The notes below the pieces were generated by a model. It was not told where the DNA came from, made no database searches, and saw nothing but the letters and a program-made list of their open reading frames with translations. Positions 1 through 8,769 of a stretch of 64,000 nt of DNA are shown piece by piece. This DNA is from Hyphomicrobium zavarzinii ATCC 27496. GTDB taxonomy: Bacteria; Pseudomonadota; Alphaproteobacteria; Rhizobiales; Hyphomicrobiaceae. Positions within the stretch are counted from its first letter, which is position 1; each line of letters begins with the position of its first letter. The stretch is from assembly GCF_000383415.1 (NCBI RefSeq), contig NZ_KB911256.1, positions 1-64,000 of the forward strand. The letters are read 5' to 3'. The translations under genes and the position numbers were made by a program.

Positions 1-69
1 CCATCTGGCGCGTGAATCGTCGGTCCAGTCAGTGACCACGATCGCGCCAGATCCTGCCATCTGGCGCGT
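1..69. repeat. Hairpin element with a half copy at the window edge
   Basis: The arms CGCGCCAGAT (43-52) and ATCTGGCGCG (59-68) form a perfect 10-bp inverted repeat around a 6-base loop. The 13-base string CCATCTGGCGCGT occurs at 57-69 and again at 1-13, so the left edge probably cuts through a second copy of the same hairpin. No T-run follows, so a simple intrinsic terminator is not favoured. It lies upstream of the tRNA-Ala gene. The rest of 70-287 shows no gene. Confidence 0.5.
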
Positions 70-287
70 CACTCGCGGCCTGCGAGGCGCAAGGAAGGCG
101 AAGGTGGCACGTCCGTATCTTTTTGGCGTGCATGCGCTAACTTCGCTCTTGCAGTTTTGAGGCGATCGGCCTAATGAGCCGGTCTTCGTGATCTTGACGG
201 CGCCGCAAGCACCAGCGCGGCACACGCCTCAGGATCCCGCTTGCGAAAGGGAGCTTCGGTTCCCCAACACGCAAGAACCCATGGTAA

Positions 288-363
<76 letters not shown>

Positions 364-419
364 ACCACTCCCTGAAATAGAAAGATAATTCCGCCGAGCA
401 GCGCGCATCGCGCCGGGTC

Positions 420-1304
420 TCACGCGGCTTTGACGTCTGCGGCAACGCTCAGGAATTCTCGGAGTGTCGCGCTGTCGTTCTCGCGTAACCACGCGAGGCC
501 CGTTTCCAGCACCGGCGGCTCCCGCAGCTCCAGATAGCGCACGCCTGTCCGGGCAAGGTTCCGCAACGAGTCCGGCACCAGCGCGAAGCCCATGCCGGCC
601 GAGACGAGGCTGATGATCGTTTGCATCTGGATGGCCTCCTGCCTCACATGCAAGGACCCGCTTCGCCTGGCGAGGTAGCCGGTGACGAGGTCGTGAAAGA
701 CAGGGGCCACGCGCCGCGGAAAGAGAATGAGCGGCTGGTCCAGCCAGTCCCCATCCGAAGAGCGCCCGTCCGAAACCCAGGCCTCCGGGACGGCCGCAAC
801 CAAAGGCTCGCGCAGCAACGGCATATAGGCCAGCGCCTCCGGCAGCGCGGTATCGGGCGGGATGATGATCCCGGCATGGCCATGTCCGCCCAAAAGACTT
901 TCGATCTGCACGTCGCTGGTCGCTTCGGTGAGGTTGACCTCCACGGACGGAAAGCGCGCCGCATACCGGCGGACCAGCGCGGGTAACAGGCTGTAGTCCG
1001 CCGTGCTGACGAAGCTCAGTCCGAGCTGTCCAACCGTGCCGTCGCGGATCCGCCGCGCGATGTCGGGCAACGCCGCTATCCTCTCCACGGCCGGGCGAAC
1101 ATGCTCGAGCCATTGCCGCCCGAACGCGGTCAGCGCCACATTCCGCTTCGAGCGGGTGAAAAGCGCGGCTCCCAGCTGCCGCTCGAGCGCCAGGATGGAC
1201 TGGCTGAGCGGCGGCTGGGTCATGCCCAGCCGTTCCGCGGCCCGCCCGAAATGCAGCGTGTCGGCGACGGCGAGAAAATGGCGGAGCTGGCGCAGGTCCA
1301 ACAT
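420..1304 (-). CDS. LysR-family transcriptional regulator
   Basis: This 294-residue protein has the LysR layout: an N-terminal winged helix-turn-helix (about residues 1-60, with LRHFLAVADTLHFGRAAERL and QPPLSQSILALE typical of the family) and a periplasmic-binding-like effector domain (about 90-294). It is transcribed away from ilvD across a short intergenic region containing a long-spaced inverted repeat, so it probably controls ilvD, itself, or both. The effector is unknown; a branched-chain amino acid precursor would be reasonable but is only inferred from the neighbour. The ATG at 1304 gives full family length. Confidence 0.92.
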   Translation of the reverse strand: MLDLRQLRHFLAVADTLHFGRAAERLGMTQPPLSQSILALERQLGAALFTRSKRNVALTAFGRQWLEHVRPAVERIAALPDIARRIRDGTVGQLGLSFVSTADYSLLPALVRRYAARFPSVEVNLTEATSDVQIESLLGGHGHAGIIIPPDTALPEALAYMPLLREPLVAAVPEAWVSDGRSSDGDWLDQPLILFPRRVAPVFHDLVTGYLARRSGSLHVRQEAIQMQTIISLVSAGMGFALVPDSLRNLARTGVRYLELREPPVLETGLAWLRENDSATLREFLSVAADVKAA

Positions 1305-1316
1305 GACATAAAGTCT

Positions 1317-1376
1317 CCGTACGACCTAATGTGTTCTCAATAATATATTTTACAACCGTCTGGGAAGGTCGTACGG
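1317..1376. promoter_or_regulatory. Candidate LysR operator between the regulator and ilvD
   Basis: CCGTACGACC (1317-1326) is perfectly inverted as GGTCGTACGG (1367-1376), with 40 bases between them. Each arm contains the self-complementary hexamer CGTACG. The spacer is AT-rich (AATAATATATTTTAC), unlike the surrounding GC-rich DNA, and is a likely place for the divergent promoters. Widely spaced matching sites between a LysR gene and its divergent target are common, so this is a plausible operator pair. No experiment supports it. Confidence 0.45.
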
Positions 1377-1411
1377 GGCGGTATCGGAAGAGATTAGAAA
1401 GATCCCAAACA

Positions 1412-3247
1412 ATGCCTCCTTATCGCTCCCGAACCACCACCCACGGCCGTAACATGGCCGGTGCCCGCGGCCTCTGGCGCGCGACCGGCATGAAGGACGC
1501 GGATTTCGGAAAGCCGATCATTGCGGTGGTGAACTCGTTCACCCAGTTCGTGCCGGGCCACGTCCACCTGAAGGACCTCGGCCAGCTGGTCGCGCGCGAG
1601 ATCGAGGCGGCCGGCGGCGTCGCCAAGGAATTCAACACGATCGCCGTCGATGACGGCATCGCCATGGGCCACGACGGCATGCTCTATTCGCTGCCGTCGC
1701 GCGAGATCATCGCGGACTCGGTCGAGTACATGGTCAACGCGCATTGCGCCGACGCCATGGTCTGCATCTCGAACTGTGACAAGATCACCCCCGGCATGCT
1801 GAATGCCGCCATGCGCCTCAACATCCCGTCCGTCTTCGTCTCCGGCGGACCGATGGAGGCCGGCAAGGTCGTCCTCCACGGCAAGACCCACGCGCTCGAT
1901 CTCGTCGATGCCATGGTGGCCGCCGCCGACGACAAGGTGTCGGACGAGGACGTCAAGGTCATCGAGCGCTCGGCCTGCCCGACGTGCGGCTCCTGCTCCG
2001 GCATGTTCACCGCCAATTCGATGAACTGCCTGACTGAGGCCCTCGGCCTGTCGCTGCCCGGAAACGGCTCCACGCTCGCGACGCATGGCGACCGCAAGCG
2101 CCTGTTCGTCGAGGCCGGCCACCTGATCGTCGATCTCGCCCGCCGCTACTACGAGCAGAACGACGAGAGCGTGTTGCCGCGTAGCATTGCGAACAAGAAG
2201 GCCTTCGAGAACGCCATGTCGCTCGACATCGCCATGGGCGGCTCGACCAACACGGTGCTCCACATCCTGGCGGCCGCCTACGAAGGCGGAGTCGACTTCA
2301 CGATGGACGACATCGACCACCTGTCCCGCAAGGTGCCGTGCCTCTCCAAGGTCGCGCCCGCCAAGCAGGACGTGCACATGGAGGACGTGCATCGCGCAGG
2401 CGGCATCATGCGCATCCTGGGCGAGCTCGATCGCGGCGGTCTGCTCCATCGCGACACGCCGACCGTGCACGCCGAAACGCTGGGTGACGCCGTCGACCGC
2501 TGGGACATCACGCGCACCAACAGCGAGATGGTGCGCACCTTCTTCCGCGCCGCGCCTGGCGGCATTCCCACCCAGGTCGCCTTCAGTCAGGAGGCGCGCT
2601 GGGACGACCTCGACACGGACGGAGAGAAAGGCGTCATCCGCTCCGTCGAGCATCCGTTCTCGAAGGATGGTGGCCTTGCCGTTCTCTCCGGCAACATCGC
2701 CCTCGACGGATGCATCGTGAAGACGGCCGGCGTCGATGAATCGATCCTGAAGTTTTCGGGCCCCGCTGTCGTCTATGAAAGCCAGGATGCAGCCGTGAAG
2801 GGCATCCTCGGCGGCGAGGTGAAGGCTGGCGACGTCGTCGTCATCCGCTACGAAGGGCCGAAGGGCGGACCAGGCATGCAGGAAATGCTCTATCCGACGA
2901 GCTACCTGAAATCCAAGGGTCTCGGAAAGGCTTGCGCGCTCATCACCGATGGACGCTTCTCGGGCGGCACCTCGGGCCTCTCCATCGGCCATGCCTCGCC
3001 GGAAGCGGCGCAGGGTGGCGCCATCGGCCTCGTGCGCCAGGGCGACATCATCGAGATCGACATCCCGAACCGCACGATCAACCTTGCGGTCTCCGAAGCG
3101 GAACTCGCCACCCGCCGCACCGAGCAGGACAAGCTCGGCTGGAAGCCGGCCGCGCCCCGCAAGCGCAATGTCACCACCGCGCTGAAGGCTTATGCGGCCT
3201 TCGCCGCCAGCGCCGACAAGGGCGCCGTGCGTATCCTGCCGGAGTGA
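1412..3247 (+). CDS. ilvD: Dihydroxy-acid dehydratase
   Basis: This enzyme dehydrates 2,3-dihydroxy-isovalerate and 2,3-dihydroxy-3-methylvalerate to the 2-oxo acids in valine, isoleucine and, indirectly, leucine and pantothenate synthesis. At 612 residues it matches the usual length. Visible signatures are SNCDK near residues 120-124, the CPTCGSCSG cluster segment at 189-197 that supplies Fe-S ligands, and [10 protein letters not shown] near the C terminus. The start chosen is the ATG of MPPYRSRTT. An in-frame ATG at 1331 would add 27 residues untypical of the family and lies inside the inverted repeat region. The ribosome binding site is weak. Confidence 0.96.
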   Translation: MPPYRSRTTTHGRNMAGARGLWRATGMKDADFGKPIIAVVNSFTQFVPGHVHLKDLGQLVAREIEAAGGVAKEFNTIAVDDGIAMGHDGMLYSLPSREIIADSVEYMVNAHCADAMVCISNCDKITPGMLNAAMRLNIPSVFVSGGPMEAGKVVLHGKTHALDLVDAMVAAADDKVSDEDVKVIERSACPTCGSCSGMFTANSMNCLTEALGLSLPGNGSTLATHGDRKRLFVEAGHLIVDLARRYYEQNDESVLPRSIANKKAFENAMSLDIAMGGSTNTVLHILAAAYEGGVDFTMDDIDHLSRKVPCLSKVAPAKQDVHMEDVHRAGGIMRILGELDRGGLLHRDTPTVHAETLGDAVDRWDITRTNSEMVRTFFRAAPGGIPTQVAFSQEARWDDLDTDGEKGVIRSVEHPFSKDGGLAVLSGNIALDGCIVKTAGVDESILKFSGPAVVYESQDAAVKGILGGEVKAGDVVVIRYEGPKGGPGMQEMLYPTSYLKSKGLGKACALITDGRFSGGTSGLSIGHASPEAAQGGAIGLVRQGDIIEIDIPNRTINLAVSEAELATRRTEQDKLGWKPAAPRKRNVTTALKAYAAFAASADKGAVRILPE

Positions 3248-3451
3248 TCTTGAGCCGGGCGCGGCGTGTCCGCTGTGTCCGGCTGCTCTTTTTCCCAGGA
3301 TGCTCCTTGATGGCGGCGATCAACCGCCGATCAACCCATTTGCGCGGAACTCGCGTGCCTCGGTCTGCAAGGGTGCTATAGGGAAGGAATGCCGCGCCTC
3401 CCGGATGCTGGGCTGGCAGGCGGCGAGGGCACAGAGACGGAGAAAAGTGGC

Positions 3452-3742
3452 ATGTCCTTTTCGTTCGCTCAGTTTTTCGTGTGGGCCATCATCGGGCTGA
3501 TCGGCGGGAGCCTCGTTGGCCTGATCGTGAGGCGCGAGCGAAAGGGGTTTGGCCTGTTCCAGAACCTCGCGCTCGGTCTGGCAGGCGCGCTGGTTGGCGG
3601 CCTCCTGTTCCGTCTGTTGGGGCTGTTCCCCAATCTCGATCAGATCACGATTTCGCTGCGCGACGTCGTCTCGGCGATCATCGGCTCCGCGCTCGTGCTT
3701 CTCGTGCTGTGGATCCGGCAGAGGACGGCGCCGACGCCCTGA
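3452..3742 (+). CDS. GlsB/YeaQ/YmgE-family small membrane protein
   Basis: This 96-residue protein begins at MSFSFAQFF, preceded by a good GGAGA ribosome binding site. It has three hydrophobic segments: FFVWAIIGLIGGSLVGLIV, a central glycine-rich one (LALGLAGALVGGLLFRLLG), and VSAIIGSALVLLVLWI. A short basic loop RRERKGFG lies after the first segment. This is the pattern of the GlsB/YeaQ/YmgE ('transglycosylase-associated') inner membrane family, often linked to stress response. No enzymatic residues are visible and the exact role is unknown. Confidence 0.82.
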   Translation: MSFSFAQFFVWAIIGLIGGSLVGLIVRRERKGFGLFQNLALGLAGALVGGLLFRLLGLFPNLDQITISLRDVVSAIIGSALVLLVLWIRQRTAPTP

Positions 3743-3767
3743 TGTGAGAGCGTCGGCCGTCAATCTC

Positions 3768-5666
3768 TCAGTACATCTGCAACGGCAGCACGCCGCCGGG
3801 TCCGATCATGAGGCCCCAGATGTCGCCCGCCGTGACTTCGAACGCGTCCGTCTGCGCCGGCTGTCCGGAGACTTTCAGCGAGTAGGTGTGCTTGCCGGGC
3901 GCAATCTCCAGCGTCGGGCCGTCCGGCTTCTTGCTGCCAAGTCCAGCGCCGATCTTTACCGTCGTCTTGCCGATCGTGAGCACGGCGTCCTGCTCCAGCA
4001 TATTGCCGAAAAGCAGCTTGATCTTGCCGTCCGGCGGCAGCAGGCCGGACTTGCGGGCCTCCTCCGTCTTGCGCAAGCTCAGAACCGAGGTCGTCTCGCC
4101 GTTCTTGTACGTGAGCACGAGCCGGGCAGGCCCTTGCGGCGACGTGAAAGCAACGTCCGCGCGGTCCGCCGAAAGGACAGCGCTACCCGCCTGTTCCTTC
4201 CACTCGATCTTGGCGAGCTCACGCCGGTAGAAGGCGAGAACGGTTTCGGTCGACGCAGGCACCGTCGCGTTGACGGACAGGCGGAACAGGCTCTTCTCGC
4301 TGCCGCTGACCGAGTGCGGCGCAGGAACAGGCAAGCCGCTCCGCTCTTCGGCGGTCAGCTCCGTGACGAGCTTTGCCTCCGCGTGGCTCTCTTCCGAGGC
4401 GTTTTCCGCAGGCTCTGCTTCGGCGGTTGCGAGCGCCGAGCCCGAGGCCGTGACGCGCGTCTTCTTGCCGAACGCCATGATCGTGAGCGAGAGGTCTTGC
4501 GCAGCCTTGGAGAAGCGCAGCACCACCATGTTGTCCTTGTCGATGACCGAGCGATCGGCCTTCCATCCGCCGCGCTTCATCACGTCGCGATAGAACGCCG
4601 CGACAGATTTGACGCTGGAGGCGCTTTCGAACTCGAGCGAACCGCGTCCGCCGTCGAAGTCGATCTCCTCTGCCGTTGCCGGGAGAGGGATCGGCGCATT
4701 GCCGTCGGCAAGCTCGGCGAGCGTTTCTGTTGCGGCGGGTGAGCCGGAGGCCTGCGATGCGGGGCGATTGAGATCGGCCATCGCGTCCTTGGTCGCCTTG
4801 CGCACCTCGTTCAGGATTTCACCGGCGATGGCGTTGAAGGCGTCGTTTGCATCCATGCCCTTTGCGGTCTCGTTGTGTGGCTCGCTCTCCGCCGGGGGAG
4901 CTGCAGCCGCAGCCGGAGGTGCGGCAGGTTCTTCTTTTTCAACGAGCAGCGTCAGCAATTTTTGCGGCACAGCCTCGATCACGACGTCGAGGCGGCCGTC
5001 TTCGCGGTTCTGTAGGCGAAGCATGAGCGGGCGATGGTTATCGCGCACGAAGAACGCGAACTTGCCGCGCTCGTTGGGCTCGGACGTGTCGTCGTCCGCC
5101 GTCATCTTGCGGTTTTCCCTTCGCGAGTAGGGCAGCCACCCCCGCGCGGTCAATTCGCGGCGAAAGAAGGAGAGCTGCTCTTCGAGCGGAGCCTGCGTGA
5201 CGAGGGCGAGATGCGGCCGCTCCGGCGCATACTTGATCTCGGAGGCATCCTTGGAAAACGGCAGGTCGTCGACGATGGCATTGGCCGTGTAGGAAACGCT
5301 CGTCGCGTTGCCCTGCGCAGGCGCTAGCGTGACGAACACGGAAAGCCCCTGCCGCTCCTTCTTGAACGTCATGATGGAGAGGTTGGGATTGGCGGCGCTT
5401 GCGGAGAAGGGATCCTCGTAGCGCTGCCAGCCGTCGGCGGCGAGAAGCTTGGCGGCGGCATCCGCCGCGGCGGGCACGGAATCCGGGCTCGTGAAAATGG
5501 TCGTGGCCGGGCTGGCGTAGGTCTCTTTTGCTCCCGGAAGGCGTGCGAGCTTGCTCGTATCGAGCGTGATGTCAGCTGCCATCGCAGGCGTCGTGAGCGG
5601 CTCGGTAACGGCTACGAGTGCTGAGGTCGCAACAGCCAGCATGAGTCCCAGTGTGATGCCACGCAT
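3768..5666 (-). CDS. Secreted protein with four repeated modules and a PEGA-like C-terminal domain
   Basis: This 632-residue protein starts with a Sec-type signal peptide (cleavage probable after PAMA, residue 30). I see four diverged copies of one module: about residues 48-130, 155-235, 330-408 and 442-532. Each contains a helix of the form aaFYRreLakrGWk (for example FFRRELTARGWLPY, AAFYRDVMKRGGWKA, LAFYRRELAKIEWKE) and a beta-rich half. A Pro/Ala-rich linker lies at 246-265. The last 80 residues (GKHTYSLKVSGQ) resemble a PEGA-type beta-sandwich. No catalytic motif is evident. It is likely an envelope scaffold or binding protein; the function is unknown. Confidence 0.75.
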   Translation of the reverse strand: MRGITLGLMLAVATSALVAVTEPLTTPAMAADITLDTSKLARLPGAKETYASPATTIFTSPDSVPAAADAAAKLLAADGWQRYEDPFSASAANPNLSIMTFKKERQGLSVFVTLAPAQGNATSVSYTANAIVDDLPFSKDASEIKYAPERPHLALVTQAPLEEQLSFFRRELTARGWLPYSRRENRKMTADDDTSEPNERGKFAFFVRDNHRPLMLRLQNREDGRLDVVIEAVPQKLLTLLVEKEEPAAPPAAAAAPPAESEPHNETAKGMDANDAFNAIAGEILNEVRKATKDAMADLNRPASQASGSPAATETLAELADGNAPIPLPATAEEIDFDGGRGSLEFESASSVKSVAAFYRDVMKRGGWKADRSVIDKDNMVVLRFSKAAQDLSLTIMAFGKKTRVTASGSALATAEAEPAENASEESHAEAKLVTELTAEERSGLPVPAPHSVSGSEKSLFRLSVNATVPASTETVLAFYRRELAKIEWKEQAGSAVLSADRADVAFTSPQGPARLVLTYKNGETTSVLSLRKTEEARKSGLLPPDGKIKLLFGNMLEQDAVLTIGKTTVKIGAGLGSKKPDGPTLEIAPGKHTYSLKVSGQPAQTDAFEVTAGDIWGLMIGPGGVLPLQMY

Positions 5667-5835
5667 CGATGTCGTCTCCGGTGTCGGTGTCTGGCGGCGG
5701 AAGCGGCCGCGTCGGCGGGCGTCGCGCAGGAGCCAGATGAGGGAAGGTTAGAGGTGGGGGCCGTTGGGCGGCTCGGCGCTGGTTATGACGTGCCCGTGCG
5801 AGACCCGATGTTCCGCGCGTGACAAGCGGAGGGCT

Positions 5836-6531
5836 TCAGGGCGAGGCTTCGCGGCGGTCCTGGAGGCTCTTCGTCAGCCGCAGGCATTCGCTCGTGTGGA
5901 ACCGATAGGCGATGTAGTGCCTCATGCAGGCTTCCACGGACTCCTGGCTCGCTGTGAGCTGCCGGATGTTCGCCTCGTTCTGGGCGATGCTCACCTGAAG
6001 CTTGTCTGCGATACGAGCGCTGTAAATCTTGTGGTCGTGGATGAGGTAATAGTAACTCGTCTCGCAGAAGCTGGCCGGCAGGTTTTTGCTGAGGTCTTCG
6101 TAGCCCCGCTCGAACGCGTCCTCGACCACCGAAATGCTCGCCTTGTCCGAGCTTTCGAGCAGCAGCAGCTCATAGATTTTCGGAATGCGGTCCCAGGCGG
6201 CCTTGGCGCGCGGCGTGTCGTTGCAGGCCTTCGCTCCCGCGTAGATCATCATCGTCGCGTCGAGCGCGAGGAAGCCGGGCGGGCGCGAGAAGTCCTTGTC
6301 TTTGAAGTAAGTGTGGAACGGCGTCTGCGCGGTGACGGCCTCGTCGGCCCATCGGGGAGCCGTGTAGCGCTCGAACAGGTCCTTGCTGAAGTAGACCAGC
6401 GTCAGGAGGGCGACTGTCACGCCCAGCCCCCATTTGAGGAATGGGCGCCCCGTCTTGGCGGGCGCAGGTGTGGGCCTTGTGGCGGCCGATGCCATGTCCT
6501 TGTTGCGCTGCCCGAACGTCTTGAGCGTCAT
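5836..6531 (-). CDS. Hypothetical membrane-anchored protein
   Basis: The 231-residue reading starts at the ATG of MTLKTFGQRN. A longer version would use a TTG at 6573, and a shorter one the ATG of MASAATRP. A single transmembrane segment (WGLGVTVALLTLVYF) is followed by a soluble, probably periplasmic, mostly helical domain with several Cys residues (AKACNDTPR, SFCETSYYY, EACMRHY, SECLRL). I do not recognise the family. It shares orientation with the next small membrane gene. Confidence 0.65.
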   Translation of the reverse strand: MTLKTFGQRNKDMASAATRPTPAPAKTGRPFLKWGLGVTVALLTLVYFSKDLFERYTAPRWADEAVTAQTPFHTYFKDKDFSRPPGFLALDATMMIYAGAKACNDTPRAKAAWDRIPKIYELLLLESSDKASISVVEDAFERGYEDLSKNLPASFCETSYYYLIHDHKIYSARIADKLQVSIAQNEANIRQLTASQESVEACMRHYIAYRFHTSECLRLTKSLQDRREASP

Positions 6532-6718
6532 GGAGATCCCCGCACGGAAGGTAATCAGCGGATTGTCCCCCAAAGGACCTCAAACGACGTTGATTTGCCG
6601 CTGCGAATTGCGGTTGCTCGCTTAATCGTCCGTTTACGGCAAAAGCGCCACGCACGCGCGAACAGGCCCGCCGCCCCGGGCAGGGAAGCGAGCGAGCATC
6701 GATAGGCGTGGAATGCGC

Positions 6719-7039
6719 TTAGCCTTCCGAGCGAAGGGCTGACTTGGGCCTGAGGGGAATCACACCGAGCGGCGCTTTCACCATCCGCTTCGCAACCTGC
6801 GGCTTGCCCTTCCGGCCGCTCCAGAACAGACGATCGGTGACCTCGAGCACGTCGACCGCGAGCGTCAGCAGCGGAGCCACGAGCAGATACAGCACCTTGG
6901 TGTCCGTGCTGCACTGCGGCCATTCACGGCGCGCGATCCACAGAGACCGGCCCACGTAGAACGCGGCCAGAACGAGGATCAGGGTCGATCCGGAGAGCAG
7001 GTAGGGAAGGCTGGTCGTTTCGTCTTGCACCGTGAGCAC
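6719..7039 (-). CDS. Hypothetical small membrane protein
   Basis: This 106-residue protein has two hydrophobic segments (LLSGSTLILVLAAFYVG and VLYLLVAPLLTLAVDVL) with a basic, Cys-containing loop between them and a basic C-terminal tail. The ATG at 7039 follows a moderately AT-rich upstream region (7040-7150) that probably carries its promoter. I do not recognise a family. It may be co-oriented rather than co-transcribed with the gene at 5836-6531, since about 190 bases separate them. Confidence 0.6.
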   Translation of the reverse strand: MLTVQDETTSLPYLLSGSTLILVLAAFYVGRSLWIARREWPQCSTDTKVLYLLVAPLLTLAVDVLEVTDRLFWSGRKGKPQVAKRMVKAPLGVIPLRPKSALRSEG

Positions 7040-7156
7040 CCGGAACTTGTTTAGAATTTCACAAATCTAACATCGAAATTAACGCTGAGTTCCATCTCTT
7101 CAGTCCCTTACGGGATAGTTCTTAAGTGATAGGAAGCAGCGGCGAAACCGTTCTCG

Positions 7157-7501
7157 TCAATCGCTTTTTCCGGGCGGAAGCTCGTCACCGGACGCGCTGT
7201 AGGCGGGTGGAACGTAGACGTTGAGGGTCTTGAGCGCGCTCTCTCCTGTGTTGCGGATCTCGTGCGTATCCCCGCGCTGGATCAACATCAGCGCTCCAGC
7301 CTTCAGCGGATAGACGTGGCCGTTGACCAGCGCTTCCCCATGGCCGCTCGCCACATAGAGCCATTGGTCTGCCCCACGGTGGCGATTGTCCGCGCCGCCC
7401 TCCGTGCCGCCCGGCTCGATCACCATGGATGCCGCCTGAGAACGCGCATCCCCCGTGAGAACATGAAATCCCGCCTCGTAGGCTACGGCTGCGCGTTTCA
7501 T
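7157..7501 (-). CDS. Cupin-domain protein
   Basis: A 114-residue single-domain cupin. The motif 1 region is GADNRHRGADQWLYVASGHGEALVNG, read here as two strands with the metal-binding His residues and Glu. Motif 2 is QRGDTHEIRNTGESALKTLNVYVPP. This barrel usually binds a divalent metal and either stores a small ligand or acts as a dioxygenase or isomerase. The ATG at 7501 is chosen because AGGAGG lies 8 bases upstream; a GTG at 7528 is the alternative. The substrate is not predictable from sequence. Confidence 0.85.
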   Translation of the reverse strand: MKRAAVAYEAGFHVLTGDARSQAASMVIEPGGTEGGADNRHRGADQWLYVASGHGEALVNGHVYPLKAGALMLIQRGDTHEIRNTGESALKTLNVYVPPAYSASGDELPPGKSD

Positions 7502-7643
7502 GACACCGGCCTCCTCGCTCTCTGTCACCTACAACGCAGCGGGAGCGCTCTGGGTTCGCGGCAGTCTTTACCGTGAATGACGGAACACGGCAGGCCGCCC
7601 AGTGCGCTCCGCCTGATGGCACCGAAGCTGCAGCGCCGGGGCC

Positions 7644-8054
7644 ATGAGCATACGAACCTTCATTCTCGCCAAATCCAGGTGTCTCGGAATGGGACTGCTG
7701 GCGCTCGCGCTCCCCGGTTCAGCCGGCGCCGCTCCGGATCAGGACGCGACCAGTAGCGCGTCTCCGGCGGGAATAGAGCTGATCGCGTTCGAGGCGCCGG
7801 GCTGCATTTATTGCCCGGTGTTTCGCCGGGACGTAGTGCCGTCCTATGCCGCCTCGCGCGCCGGAAGGGCGGCCCCGCTGCGGTTCGTGGACATCAACGA
7901 TCGCGCAGCCGACAGCTTCAAGCTCACGGCCCCCGTGACAATGGTGCCGACATTGGTGCTGGTGCGCGACGGCGTGGAGATCGGCCGCATCAGCGGCTAT
8001 TTCGGCCGCGAGAACATGCACCATATGCTGGATACGATGCTGCCCGCGGAGTGA
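7644..8054 (+). CDS. Periplasmic thioredoxin-like protein
   Basis: This 136-residue protein has a signal peptide (cleavage near SAGAAPD, residues 27-31) and a thioredoxin fold with a C54-I-Y-C57 redox pair in EAPGCIYCPVF. The cis-proline region TMVPTLVLVRDG follows. This layout resembles SoxW/TlpA-type periplasmic reductases, although the domain is short. It is transcribed away from the cupin gene and convergent with the class II aldolase gene. Its partner is unknown; maintenance of periplasmic cysteines or metal cofactors is an inference. Confidence 0.82.
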   Translation: MSIRTFILAKSRCLGMGLLALALPGSAGAAPDQDATSSASPAGIELIAFEAPGCIYCPVFRRDVVPSYAASRAGRAAPLRFVDINDRAADSFKLTAPVTMVPTLVLVRDGVEIGRISGYFGRENMHHMLDTMLPAE

Positions 8055-8064
8055 GGCGCGCCTC

Positions 8065-8769
8065 TCAGCTCTGGGCGTTCTGCCCGTAGCTTTTGAACTT
8101 CTCGATCACGCGCGCCATCTCGCTGTCGGAGAGCAGCTCCGGCGGACCGAGCAAGAGCAGCTTGTAGTACTGCTCCGCCAGCACCTCGACCTCATGCGCA
8201 AGCTCGAGCGCCTTGGGCAGCGTCTCGCCGAGCGCGATCGCTCCATGATGCGCCATCAGACAGGCCTTGCGATCCTGGAGGCCGCGCGCCACGTGCTCGG
8301 CCAGCTCCGGCGTTCCGAACGTGGCATAGGGCACGACGGGGATGTCGTCGCCGCCCGCCACCGTCACCATGTAGTGAAAGGCTGGGATTGCCCGCCCCGC
8401 GCACGCCAGCACCACCGCGTGCAGCGAATGCGTGTGGACGACGGCATTCATATCCGGGCGTGCAGCGTAGGCGGAGAGATGGAAGTGCCACTCGCTGGAC
8501 GGCTTTTTCTGCTTTCCGGGCACCGAGCCGTCACCCGCCACGAACACGATGTCCTTCGCGCCCAGGTCCTCGTAGGCGAGCCCAGTGGGCGTGATCAGCA
8601 TGCCGTCCTCGAAACGGCAGGAGACGTTTCCCGAGCGGCACGGCGAAAGGCCGCTGCGGCTCATGGAGAGCGCGGTCTCGATGACGAGTTCGCGCAGCCG
8701 CGTCTCGTTGCGGCTCTGCGGCTTGCGTAGTTTCTCCCTGTCGCGCTTGCTGGCCTCGCCCTTCGTCAT
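8065..8769 (-). CDS. Class II aldolase, likely 5-methylthioribulose-1-phosphate / 5-deoxyribulose-1-phosphate aldolase
   Basis: A 234-residue class II (zinc) aldolase/adducin-family enzyme. Visible ligands include the HTH pair in VVHTHSLHAVVL, the later His in MAHHGAIALG, and the acidic residue in SSEWHFH. Its ATG overlaps the mtnA stop in an ATGA (8766-8769), so the two are translationally coupled. In the characterised DHAP shunt of Rhodospirillum rubrum and some E. coli strains, an Ald2 aldolase of this family splits the ketose phosphate made by MtnA into DHAP and an aldehyde. By context this gene fills that role; specificity is inferred. Confidence 0.82.
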   Translation of the reverse strand: MTKGEASKRDREKLRKPQSRNETRLRELVIETALSMSRSGLSPCRSGNVSCRFEDGMLITPTGLAYEDLGAKDIVFVAGDGSVPGKQKKPSSEWHFHLSAYAARPDMNAVVHTHSLHAVVLACAGRAIPAFHYMVTVAGGDDIPVVPYATFGTPELAEHVARGLQDRKACLMAHHGAIALGETLPKALELAHEVEVLAEQYYKLLLLGPPELLSDSEMARVIEKFKSYGQNAQS

